A stretch of 35,790 nt of DNA from Clostridia bacterium (GTDB taxonomy: Bacteria > Bacillota > Clostridia > TANB77 > CAG-508): assembly GCA_900759475.1 (NCBI GenBank), contig CAAEVK010000016.1, positions 1-35,790 of the forward strand, in the 5' to 3' direction. The first letter of the stretch is position 1, and every line of letters starts with the position of its first letter. Below, piece by piece: positions 22,970-30,137 of the stretch. Made by a program: the position numbers and the translations under genes. The notes under the pieces were generated by a model, which searched no databases, was not told the DNA's origin, and saw only the letters and a list, made by a program, of their open reading frames with translations.

Positions 22970-23764
22970 ATGTTAAATTTTTGTAGCTTATATAGTGGAA
23001 GTACAGGAAATTGTTTATTGGTTAATAGTAAACATACAAATCTTTTAATTGATGCTGGGGTTAGTTTAAAAAAAATTGAACAAGCATTAGCATCTTTAGA
23101 GATAAATCCACAAAATATTGGTGGCATTTTAGTTACTCATGAACATTCTGACCATATTCAATCTATAGGAAATATTTCTAAAAAATACCATATTCCCGTT
23201 TATACCAATATAGAAACTTGGAATGCTATTAGTGAAGAGCAACATGCAAAAATAGAGTTTAAAAATGTAAAACATTTTTCTATTAATGAAAAATTTGCCA
23301 TTGGTGATATTGAAATTCTTCCATTTTCTATTCCTCATGATGCAGCTAATCCTTGCGGTTTTAATTTATTTCATAATCGTTCTAAAATAAGTATTGCTAC
23401 TGACTTGGGGCATATTACGCCAGAGATTCTTAAAAATTTGGAAAAAAGTAGTTTCATTATGTTAGAATCAAATTATGAGCCTGAAGTATTAAAATTTAGT
23501 AACTACCCTTATGTTTTGAAAAAAAGAATTGATGGACCAAATGGGCATCTTTCTAACATTTTAGCAGGTCAAACAATTTCTAAATTGATTCCATATGGCT
23601 TAAAGTCTGTTATGCTTGGCCATTTAAGTAAGGAAAATAATTTTCCCGAACTGGCTTATCGAACAGTTTTAGAGCAATTGAATAAAAATAATATTTCTAG
23701 TACTTCTATCTGTTTACATGTTGCCAATAGAAGTACACCTAGTTCTCTTATTAATATTGCTTAA
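22970..23764 (+). CDS. walJ: YycJ/WalJ-type metallo-beta-lactamase-fold hydrolase
   Basis: A 264-residue MBL-fold protein with the metal motif HEHSDH at 57-62 and later His and Asp ligands (IPHDAANP, ATDLGH, GHLSKENNFPEL). It starts MLNFCSLYSGSTGNC, the typical N-terminus of YycJ/WalJ, an exonuclease-like protein linked to wall and DNA-replication control in Firmicutes. The substrate is unproven. AAAGGA lies about 13 bases before the ATG. It is convergent with the spmA-spmB genes; a 14 bp inverted repeat separates them. Confidence 0.88.
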   Translation: MLNFCSLYSGSTGNCLLVNSKHTNLLIDAGVSLKKIEQALASLEINPQNIGGILVTHEHSDHIQSIGNISKKYHIPVYTNIETWNAISEEQHAKIEFKNVKHFSINEKFAIGDIEILPFSIPHDAANPCGFNLFHNRSKISIATDLGHITPEILKNLEKSSFIMLESNYEPEVLKFSNYPYVLKKRIDGPNGHLSNILAGQTISKLIPYGLKSVMLGHLSKENNFPELAYRTVLEQLNKNNISSTSICLHVANRSTPSSLINIA

Positions 23765-23782
23765 AACTTTTATAGGGGGCAA

Positions 23783-23867
23783 TGTAGAGGAATAAATTTG
23801 GATTGAATAAAATTAATAAGAAAGGAATCGTTTTTTACAAGGAACTTTTTTTCTTTATTCCTCTACA
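23783..23867. repeat. 14 bp inverted repeat enclosing 57 bases
   Basis: TGTAGAGGAATAAA (23783-23796) is the exact reverse complement of 23854-23867. It lies between converging genes and may be a joint terminator or a small structured element. I see no T run directly after either arm. Confidence 0.4.
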
Positions 23868-23877
23868 AGATTAATAA

Positions 23878-23982
23878 CTAATTTTTTTGAATTTTTTGGA
23901 TAATTATTTTTGAAAAAATTTTTTGAATCAATTTTCTAATGAAAAAAAATAATGCGAAAAAAAATAAAATTTGAAAAATCAT
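23878..23982 (-). CDS. Possible 34-aa membrane peptide downstream of spmB
   Basis: The ATG at 23982, with AGGAG five bases before it, opens a 34-residue frame: MIFQILFFFALFFFIRKLIQ, then a basic amphipathic part KIFSKIIIQKIQKN, stop TAG at 23878. One membrane helix is followed by an alternating basic helix. The frame lies 66 bases after the spmB stop on the same strand. The DNA is simple AT-rich, so chance is possible, but the ribosome binding site and the clear topology argue for a real small gene. Confidence 0.45.
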   Translation of the reverse strand: MIFQILFFFALFFFIRKLIQKIFSKIIIQKIQKN

Positions 23983-24047
23983 AAATACTCCTGAAAAAAT
24001 AATCGTGTTTATTTTATATTAATTTCCTGTATTTGTCAATTATTTTT

Positions 24048-24575
24048 TTACGACATAATTTGCCAAATTGCGACAGATGTAAGAATTCCAATTATATCTC
24101 CAATCAAAGCAGCCTTTAAAACAAATCGTGTTTTTTTTACTTTTACAACACTTGTATAAATTGCAATTGTATACAATGTTGTTTCTGTAGACCCCATAAT
24201 GGTAGAAGTTATCATTCCTATTAGGCTATCTACTCCACAATTTTTCATAATATCAATTGCTATAGCCATAGAAGCACTTCCAGAAATCGGTCTTAATAAT
24301 GCTAATGGCATAATTTGGCTAGGTATATGACATATTTCTAAAACAGGTTTTATTACATTAATAATTAAATCTAATATACCAGAACTTCTCAATGCTCCAA
24401 TCGCAAGAAATAAACCTAATAAATTAGGAAAAATATTCACAATAATTTGAATTCCTTCTTTTACTCCCTCAATAAAAATATCAAAAACCTTTTGTTTTTC
24501 TTTTACACCATAAACAATAATTAATAGAATAGAAACAGGAATTGCTGCACTAGATATATAATTTACTATATTCAA
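24048..24575 (-). CDS. spmB: Spore maturation protein SpmB
   Basis: A 175-residue membrane protein of the nucleoside-recognition (gate) domain family, with four to five hydrophobic segments and the motif LLRPISGSASMAI, then GSTETTLYTIA, both typical of SpmB. With SpmA it is needed for dehydration of the spore core and heat resistance. I choose the TTG at 24575 because GGAAGG lies just upstream; the ATG at 24593 lies before that site. It follows spmA by 49 bases. The gene is intact and holds no CGG codon. Confidence 0.9.
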   Translation of the reverse strand: MNIVNYISSAAIPVSILLIIVYGVKEKQKVFDIFIEGVKEGIQIIVNIFPNLLGLFLAIGALRSSGILDLIINVIKPVLEICHIPSQIMPLALLRPISGSASMAIAIDIMKNCGVDSLIGMITSTIMGSTETTLYTIAIYTSVVKVKKTRFVLKAALIGDIIGILTSVAIWQIMS

Positions 24576-24624
24576 ACCAAACCTTCCTTCCATAATACCA
24601 TTTTTTATATTTTCTCATTACTTC

Positions 24625-25206
24625 CTATTTTCCACATTTAATAAATATCTTTGTTGCCGTAATAGCTGCAATTGCAGCTGCTAAAGTAGCTATCCATATA
24701 GGAATTAACATTCCACTTGGATTTTGACTTCCGTAAAGAAGTTCTAATTGCAATGACAGTAGCCGGTATAATTTGAAGTGATGCCGTATTTAGTACAATT
24801 AACATTGCCATAGAATTAGATATAATATCCTTTTTGGTATTTACTTTTTGCAAAGAATTCATTGCTTTTAATCCTAACGGGGTTGCCGCATTTCCTAACC
24901 CTAAAATATTGGCAATCATATTCATAGAAATTTCACTATGGATTTTTTTATTTTCTTTTATATCTGGAAACAAAAAATTAATCAGTGGTTTTAACATTTT
25001 GGTTAACTTTTCCATTAATTGTGTTTTAGAAGCTATTCCGCATAATCCCATTCCATAAGCAAATGGTTCCGTAACAAATCAATACATAATTTTACAGCCT
25101 CTTCTGTAGAATTAAATATTCCTGTATTAATCTCATTTACTCTGCCTGTTGCAATACCATAAGCAAATGATAGAATAATAAAAATAGGCCAAATTAAATT
25201 TAACAT
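24625..25206 (-). CDS. spmA: Spore maturation protein SpmA, needs three +1 shifts at CGG
   Basis: SpmA spread over three shifts of frame. From ATG 25206 the frame gives MLNLIWPIFIILSFAYGIAT and on to residue 45, then meets codon CGG at 25071. Dropping its C gives GTICLWNGIM, then CGG at 25040. Dropping that C gives GIASKTQLMEK through LGLGNAATPLGLKAM and IPATVIAIRTSL, then CGG at 24733. Dropping that C gives GSQNPSGMLIPIWIATLAAA to a TAG at 24625, 192 residues in all. Each piece matches SpmA in order with no missing residues. SpmA acts with SpmB (49 bases downstream) in spore core dehydration. Unless decoded by frameshifting, it would be a triple-mutant pseudogene. Confidence 0.9.
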
Positions 25207-25368
25207 ATATTTTCACAGCCTTTATTTAAATTTCTTCTTTTTTATATTATTCTTTAATTAATTTACTTATTACCATAGAGAAATATTCTCTTTTTTGATA
25301 TTTTTCTTGATTGTTGTACACATTTTTGAAATTTCTTGTATTTTCCAGAACTAATTTTTCTATTTGTA

Positions 25369-25398
25369 TTGACCAAATGTGCCATTTTATGATATTAT
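25369..25398 (+). promoter_or_regulatory. Promoter of the AbrB-family gene
   Basis: TTGACC (25369-25374), an 18-base spacer, then TATTAT (25393-25398), 51 bases before the start codon. Confidence 0.65.
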
Positions 25399-25449
25399 TA
25401 GTGTATAGTAATATGTCGAATTTTGTAGATTTAAGGAGGAAATAAAAAT

Positions 25450-25701
25450 ATGAAATCAACGGGAATTATTAGAAAAGTAGATGAACTTGGTAGAGTTGTT
25501 ATTCCAATTGAGCTTAGAAACACATTAAAAATTGCAGAAAAAGATCCAATTGAAATTTTTGTAGAAGGTTCTTCTATCATTTTAAAAAAATACGAACCAA
25601 ATTGTGTATTTTGCGGTAATTCTAAAAAATTAGTTTCTTATAAAGATAAACTAATTTGCGAAAAATGTGCAAAACAAATTGGTGAATTAAAATCTGAATA
25701 A
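25450..25701 (+). CDS. AbrB/SpoVT-family transition regulator with zinc-finger tail
   Basis: An 83-residue protein. Residues 1-50 form the AbrB swapped-hairpin DNA-binding domain (GIIRKVDELGRVVIPIELRN), which in AbrB represses stationary-phase and sporulation genes. Residues 55-77 carry CVFCGNS...CEKCAKQ, a four-cysteine zinc ribbon in place of AbrB's usual C-terminal dimer domain; this form is common in clostridia. The ATG has AAGGAGG. It is convergent with rsmI and a TrmN6-like gene, as in the Bacillus yabB-rsmI-abrB cluster, with an IS inserted between. Confidence 0.9.
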   Translation: MKSTGIIRKVDELGRVVIPIELRNTLKIAEKDPIEIFVEGSSIILKKYEPNCVFCGNSKKLVSYKDKLICEKCAKQIGELKSE

Positions 25702-25711
25702 TAAGTGTAAG

Positions 25712-25755
25712 AAAAGTGGCTTCGCCACATGTACAGGTTTGCTTCGCAAACTACT
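25712..25755. repeat. Dispersed REP-like hairpin element, copy B
   Basis: The core 25712-25735 matches 9993-10016 at 23 of 24 positions. Here both hairpins are perfect: GTGGC TTC GCCAC and GTTTGC TTC GCAAAC. It lies just after the AbrB-family gene and before the IS. Confidence 0.6.
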
Positions 25756-25758
25756 GAT

Positions 25759-25783
25759 AGTAAAAAGAAGAACTGTAGAATAC
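25759..25783. terminator. Left half of a terminator split by the IS element
   Basis: AGTAAAAAGAAGAACT (25759-25774) followed by GTAGAATAC pairs with AGTTCTTTTTTTTACT at 27150-27165. Joined around one copy of GTAGAATAC they make the hairpin AAGAACTGT-AGAAT-ACAGTTCTT plus a T run, the former joint terminator of the AbrB-like gene and rsmI. Confidence 0.7.
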
Positions 25784-25821
25784 TGAAGTTGTCAACAAAA
25801 AGTAGACACTAAAAAAGAACT

Positions 25822-26640
25822 TTAAGGAAACCCTGATTGAATACGATATTCAATTGGGGTTTTATATTTTAATGCATAACTTGGCCTGAAACTATTATTA
25901 TCTTCAATTATATCTTTAATAAATTCTTGTACTGTGTTATAATTATTTATATCAAAATCAATATACATTTCTTTCTTTAGCCAACCGTTTTTAGATTCAA
26001 TAACAGGGTTATCAGTTGGTGTACCCGCTCTTGACATAGAACGAGTAATAGAGAAATCTTTAAGTGTATTGTTAAAAGTACGAGAGGAATATACAATACC
26101 CTGATCTGTGTGAAAAATTGTTTCAAGGTTACTATATCCTCTTGTATTTTTAGCCTCAAGCATACTGTTAAGAGCTAATCTGTGATTAAGAACATTTGAA
26201 CCATGTTTCGATTCTCTAACATCTGAGCCAATTATTTCATTGTTAAATATATCAAGATAAAATGCCCAGTCATAACATTTCTTTTTAAACCAAAAGGTTG
26301 TAGTATCTGAAACAACCTTCTCAAAAGGTCTAGATGTACTCCAATTTCCTTTTATCAGATTAGGAAATTTTATTGATTCTTCACCACTTTTTTTATATTT
26401 GTAATGTCTAGCTTTAGATTTTATATTGTTTAATTTACATACTTTATGTACAAGATTATTTGAAACTTTCCACCCAGTCTCTCGAAGGATTATTGCGTTT
26501 ATTCTACGATAACCATAACTAGGTTTTCTTTTATGAATTTCTTGAACTAACTCTTTCAAATCTAATCTGTTTTTCTCAAATTGATTTAAAGTATCTCTGT
26601 TTTTCAACCATTTGTAATATCCACTTCTAGATATTTTCAT
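25822..26640 (-). CDS. IS3-family transposase OrfB (DDE integrase)
   Basis: A 272-residue catalytic part of an IS3 (IS150-like) transposase. An HTH_21 region (about 25-80, RKPSYGYRRI) precedes the rve integrase core with Asp112 (SDTTTFWF), Asp179 (FHTDQG) and Glu215 (NPVIESKNGW), giving the DD35E spacing. It is probably made mainly as a fusion with OrfA: its frame is open upstream to the A6 run at 26712-26717, where a -1 slip from OrfA (TTC AAA AAA TAA) enters it. Codon use has no CGG. Confidence 0.9.
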   Translation of the reverse strand: MKISRSGYYKWLKNRDTLNQFEKNRLDLKELVQEIHKRKPSYGYRRINAIILRETGWKVSNNLVHKVCKLNNIKSKARHYKYKKSGEESIKFPNLIKGNWSTSRPFEKVVSDTTTFWFKKKCYDWAFYLDIFNNEIIGSDVRESKHGSNVLNHRLALNSMLEAKNTRGYSNLETIFHTDQGIVYSSRTFNNTLKDFSITRSMSRAGTPTDNPVIESKNGWLKKEMYIDFDINNYNTVQEFIKDIIEDNNSFRPSYALKYKTPIEYRIQSGFP

Positions 26641-26708
26641 ACATTCACATAGCGATTTTACATTAAATTCTTTACTTAAAGTTAATACAATTTCAAACTC
26701 ACCTTCCT

Positions 26709-27059
26709 TTATTTTTTGAATATTACAACTGAACCATCTCCTTTCATCATATATCCTTTTTTTAATCTTTCATTCTCGATTCTTAATCGCATATTTTCAT
26801 ATTCTAATTTTTCAATATCGGTTAATTCTTTTCTGCTAGAATATTTAGCTAATGGATTTCCTGGTTTATTCTTATTTTCCAAAGCTTTTTTACCCTGTTC
26901 TAGATATTTTTTTATCCAGGTACACAACATTCCATTTGAAATATTTTCAGTATCTGATACATTTTTAGTAGATAAACCATCAACAATTACTCGATTAACA
27001 ATTCTCATTTTTTCTTCTTTGGACCAATATCTATTTTTTCCTCCTTTAGTTCTCCCCAT
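26709..27059 (-). CDS. IS3-family transposase OrfA (DNA-binding)
   Basis: A 116-residue helix-turn-helix protein (SKEEKMRIVNRVIVDGLSTK, then ENISNGMLCTWIKKYLEQG) with a C-terminal leucine-zipper-like helix (LEYENMRLRIENERLKKG). It binds the terminal repeats. ATG has AAGGAGG. It ends at the slippery A6 run at 26712-26717, consistent with -1 programmed frameshifting to make OrfAB. Confidence 0.9.
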   Translation of the reverse strand: MGRTKGGKNRYWSKEEKMRIVNRVIVDGLSTKNVSDTENISNGMLCTWIKKYLEQGKKALENKNKPGNPLAKYSSRKELTDIEKLEYENMRLRIENERLKKGYMMKGDGSVVIFKK

Positions 27060-27140
27060 AAAATACCTCCTTTTTTCTTATTATATCAAAAAAATAAATG
27101 TAAACACTTTTTTTGTGTCTACATTTATTTTATCACTTCA

Positions 27141-27165
27141 GTAGAATACAGTTCTTTTTTTTACT
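27141..27165. terminator. Right half of the terminator split by the IS element
   Basis: Second copy of the nine-base direct repeat GTAGAATAC (27141-27149), followed by AGTTCTTTTTTTTACT. It still gives rsmI a T-rich end but no longer has its own pairing partner next to it. Confidence 0.65.
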
Positions 27166-27180
27166 ATTACATTTTATTGA

Positions 27181-28020
27181 TTACATTTCTGTCTTTACAA
27201 AACATTTATATATTTCATTTTTAGAAACACCTCTATCTTTTGCAACGTGTTTTATAATTTCTTTTTTATCTAATCCCTTTTTTTCATAATATGCATAATG
27301 TTCTTGTATAGGTAGTTTATTTAAATTTTCAATTTCAATTTCTTGTTCTGTTTGCTTTGCGCCATCTATTATAATAATATATTCCCCTTTTGGTTCCATA
27401 TTTGCTTCTAAAATTTCAGAAATTTTTCCTCTTAAAAATGTTTCATGTATTTTGGTTATTTCTTTTGCTAAACATATATCTCTATCTCCTAGTATTTGTA
27501 AAATTTCTTGCAATGTTGCTATTAATTTATGTGGAGCTTCATATATAATTAATGTTTTTGTTTCATATTTATTTCCTTCTAATTTTTTTATTTTTTCTTT
27601 TTTGTTGGTTGACAAAAATCCTAAAAAACAGAACTCCTTTGTAGACAATCCAGAACATATTAGTGCATTAATTGCTGCACAGGCTCCTGGGATAGGAATA
27701 ATTAATATTTCGTTTTCAATTGCTTTTTTTATTACCTCTTCTCCTGGATCAGATATTCCCGGTGTCCCTGCATCAGAAACAATCGCTACATTTTTTCCTT
27801 TTAATAATTCTTTTATTATACTTTGTGATTTTATTTTTTCATTTTCTCGATAATAACTCATTAAAGGTTTTGTTATATTAAAATAATTTAACAATTTTAA
27901 TGTATGCCTTGTATCTTCAGCAGCTATTATATCTACGGTTTGTAGTGTTTTTAATGCTCTAAAGGATATATCTTCTAAATTTCCTATGGGAGTTGCAACA
28001 ACATATAATTTTCCTTTCAT
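27181..28020 (-). CDS. rsmI: 16S rRNA 2'-O-ribose C1402 methyltransferase
   Basis: A 279-residue tetrapyrrole-methylase-fold enzyme with the RsmI signatures: YVVATPIGNLEDIS at the N-terminus, AAEDTRHTLKLLNYF, VSDAGTPGISDPG and IPIPGACAA. It methylates the 2'-O of C1402 in 16S rRNA with S-adenosylmethionine. The ATG at 28020 has GGAGG; the longer frame to 28047 does not. It follows the TrmN6-like gene by 57 bases, the same pair as yabB-rsmI in Bacillus. Confidence 0.94.
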   Translation of the reverse strand: MKGKLYVVATPIGNLEDISFRALKTLQTVDIIAAEDTRHTLKLLNYFNITKPLMSYYRENEKIKSQSIIKELLKGKNVAIVSDAGTPGISDPGEEVIKKAIENEILIIPIPGACAAINALICSGLSTKEFCFLGFLSTNKKEKIKKLEGNKYETKTLIIYEAPHKLIATLQEILQILGDRDICLAKEITKIHETFLRGKISEILEANMEPKGEYIIIIDGAKQTEQEIEIENLNKLPIQEHYAYYEKKGLDKKEIIKHVAKDRGVSKNEIYKCFVKTEM

Positions 28021-28077
28021 TTTAACCTCCATTTCTAGTTGGCACAAAGTCAGTATAAAAAAGAATTATCGTTTACA

Positions 28078-28815
28078 CTATTTTTCTCTATAAATTTGTA
28101 ATATTTCATCCGTATATGTTCCATCTTCTTTGTATACCAATAATGTTTTTTCCACTTCTAAAAATTCGCGACCATTTTTTACAGCTTTTATTAAAATAAG
28201 ATTTGGTTTTAAGAAAACTGTCCCTTGCACTAGTCTTAAAATTTTAGGCTCTAAATGATATTTTTTTAATACTACCATTAGCTCTGCTAATCTTTCTGTT
28301 CTATAAACTAAATAAAGTTCTCCTTTATCTTTTAATAATTTACTGGCTATTCTTACTATATCTTCTAATGTACATTCTACTTCATGTCTAGCAATTATTT
28401 TACTTTCATTTGCATTTTTTAATCCAGTATTTGCTTTTTTATATGGTGGATTACTAACAATTACATCAAATTCTTGATTAGATAAAACCTTATCCAAATT
28501 TTTAATATTTTCATTTAGTATTTGAAATCTATCCTCTAATTGATTAAGTAATATACTCCTGTTTGCCATATTACACACTTTTTCTTGTATTTCTACTCCT
28601 AAAATACTTTTTAATTTTGTTTTTCCACAAAGTAAAGTTGCAATAACTCCGCTTCCCGTTCCTAAATCAATTACTTTTGCTCCAGCTTTTATTGTTTTGG
28701 CAAAATCTGCTAATAATACACTATCTATTCCAAAACAAAACTCATTTTTATTTTGTATTATTTTTAAATCCTTTAATTGTAAATTATCTATTCTTTCATT
28801 TTCTTTTAAATCCAT
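28078..28815 (-). CDS. TrmN6/YabB-type tRNA adenine methyltransferase
   Basis: A 245-residue class I SAM-dependent methylase. Motif I is DLGTGSG at 50-56 and the N6-adenine motif NPPY is at 122-125; the N-terminal FCFGIDSVLLADF is typical of the TrmN6/YfiC family, which methylates N6 of A37 in tRNA-Val. The exact tRNA target is inferred. ATG has GAGGAAA. It is cotranscribed with rsmI downstream, and the neighbourhood matches the yabB-rsmI-abrB cluster of Bacilli and Clostridia. Confidence 0.88.
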   Translation of the reverse strand: MDLKENERIDNLQLKDLKIIQNKNEFCFGIDSVLLADFAKTIKAGAKVIDLGTGSGVIATLLCGKTKLKSILGVEIQEKVCNMANRSILLNQLEDRFQILNENIKNLDKVLSNQEFDVIVSNPPYKKANTGLKNANESKIIARHEVECTLEDIVRIASKLLKDKGELYLVYRTERLAELMVVLKKYHLEPKILRLVQGTVFLKPNLILIKAVKNGREFLEVEKTLLVYKEDGTYTDEILQIYREK

Positions 28816-28895
28816 ATTATTTCCTCAACACCAAATTAAATTATTGTACATATTATATATTAAAAACCAAACAAACGCAAATAGGGAGAAAAATA

Positions 28896-29060
28896 GTGAA
28901 CAGTCCAGTAGAATATAGAGGAGATAATAAAAAAAAGACAAAATTTGATTTAAAAAAACACAAGGATAATACCTTGCGTTCCTTAAATGAAGTTGAAAAA
29001 TTTTTAAATTGTGTTACTAAAGTCAAAAACTATACTTGTTTATTTCGTTTATTTAAATAA
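28896..29060 (+). CDS. Small basic protein, 54 aa
   Basis: A GTG at 28896 with AGGGAGA upstream opens a 54-residue frame: MNSPVEYRGDNKKKTKFDLK, later LRSLNEVEKFLNCVTKVKNY and TCLFRLFK. It is basic and helical, with two cysteines. I do not recognise a family. It lies alone between the divergent TrmN6-like gene and the convergent GerMN gene. The regular coding pattern and the ribosome binding site make it plausible. Confidence 0.5.
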   Translation: MNSPVEYRGDNKKKTKFDLKKHKDNTLRSLNEVEKFLNCVTKVKNYTCLFRLFK

Positions 29061-29085
29061 GATGCCTAACATTTTTCTATAGGAA

Positions 29086-29634
29086 TTAATCCATTTTAAC
29101 AAAAGGTTTTTCAAATCTAATGGCCTTATCGGCAAAAGCCATATTTTCTTTTCCATCAATTAAAATTTTAACAGATTCTATTTCTGTTAATTCTACAAGT
29201 GTATTAACAATAGAATATACTATTTTACTTTCTTCCTCTGCTCCTAATTTAATATCTTTAATAAACTCTTCACTTAAATCTACAATTGCCATATCCTTTT
29301 CAACAACTACTTTATTTAACTTTGTTCCTACTGGTATTGTTGTTTCTAGTTTTTCATTTTTAGGCCCATTAATTAATAAGCTAACTAATGTAAAATATGG
29401 ATTGGTTGCTAATAATTTAGCATCAATTAACCTTGCTTCTGGCATAAGGGTTTTACTTTCTTTATTAACAAAATATAACGTTACCAAACTTTGTCTTGCT
29501 TGTTCTTCACTAATTTCCTCCTGCGGTGTATATTCAGTAAAATTACTTTGCTCTTCTTCAAAATATTTCCACAATAAAACACCTGCCACAATAAGTAAAA
29601 TAATTAAAATCAATACAATTAATTTTTTTTTCAT
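29086..29634 (-). CDS. GerMN-domain protein (GerM-like)
   Basis: A 182-residue protein with an N-terminal membrane anchor (about 4-24, LIVLILIILLIVAGVLLWKY), an acidic linker, and a single GerMN domain at about 50-175 (VTLYFVNKESKTLMPEAR, LINGP, VGTKLNKV, MAIVDLSEEF). In Bacillus, GerM bears two such domains and holds the SpoIIIAG secretion ring and septal wall machinery together in sporulation. Here one copy suggests a smaller, probably surface-anchored relative. ATG has AGGAGGAG. Confidence 0.85.
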   Translation of the reverse strand: MKKKLIVLILIILLIVAGVLLWKYFEEEQSNFTEYTPQEEISEEQARQSLVTLYFVNKESKTLMPEARLIDAKLLATNPYFTLVSLLINGPKNEKLETTIPVGTKLNKVVVEKDMAIVDLSEEFIKDIKLGAEEESKIVYSIVNTLVELTEIESVKILIDGKENMAFADKAIRFEKPFVKMD

Positions 29635-30137
29635 ATACTCCTCCTAAAGTTTAAAATATATTACACTATATTAATAACCTGTACCATTTAGAACAAAACT
29701 TGTTGTATGGAAAAAAAGATGTCACTACTTTTACCAATTTATTTCATAAAATATTATAAATAAAACATACTTTTAAAAATTACTTTATGGTAATAACAAA
29801 TTAAAAAAAATAATTAACATCATTTTAAAAATATACAATCTTTAATATTATTACTTTTATAGTAAAAAATTGCAAAACTGTAATATTGGTTGAATAGACC
29901 CCAAAGTTGGTACTTATTTCAATTGACAAAAACACTTAAAAAGTATAAAATATATTTTGAATTGTAATACATAAAGGCCATTAGTGTGAAAGATAATTAA
30001 TTTTGGCATTGTTACACACTGTTTAAAATTTAATAAATGTATAAAAATTACTTTTCATAAATTTTAAATACTTACACTTTTCCAAAATACTATTCTTTTT
30101 TACACTAGCTTTGTGACAAAAAGGATTGGAGATTATT
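29635..30137 (+). promoter_or_regulatory. Long AT-rich region with the activase promoter
   Basis: This 503 bp stretch has no gene I can support. A consensus promoter, TTGACA (29923-29928), 17 bases, TAAAAT (29946-29951), faces the activase. It would give an untranslated leader of about 180 bases; I recognise no riboswitch class in it. The leader has a small inverted pair GTGTGAAA/TTACACAC around 29987-30020. A match of 15 bases to the integrase leader (29876-29890) is probably chance. Confidence 0.6.

Larger units (their letters stand above)
25784..27140 (-). mobile_element. IS3-family insertion sequence
   Basis: A 1,357 bp element with terminal inverted repeats that begin TGAAGT on both sides and share GTAGACAC about 18 bases in. 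It carries orfA and orfB overlapping in the -1 relation. It is flanked by the direct repeat GTAGAATAC (25775-25783 and 27141-27149). Nine bases is longer than the 3-5 usual for IS3. It looks complete, with an intact DDE triad. Confidence 0.85.

Noticed and set aside
25247..25459. Minus-strand ORF of 70 codons upstream of the AbrB-like gene
   Set aside because: It lies over the AbrB-family promoter and start, has low-complexity sequence and no family resemblance; taken as a shadow.
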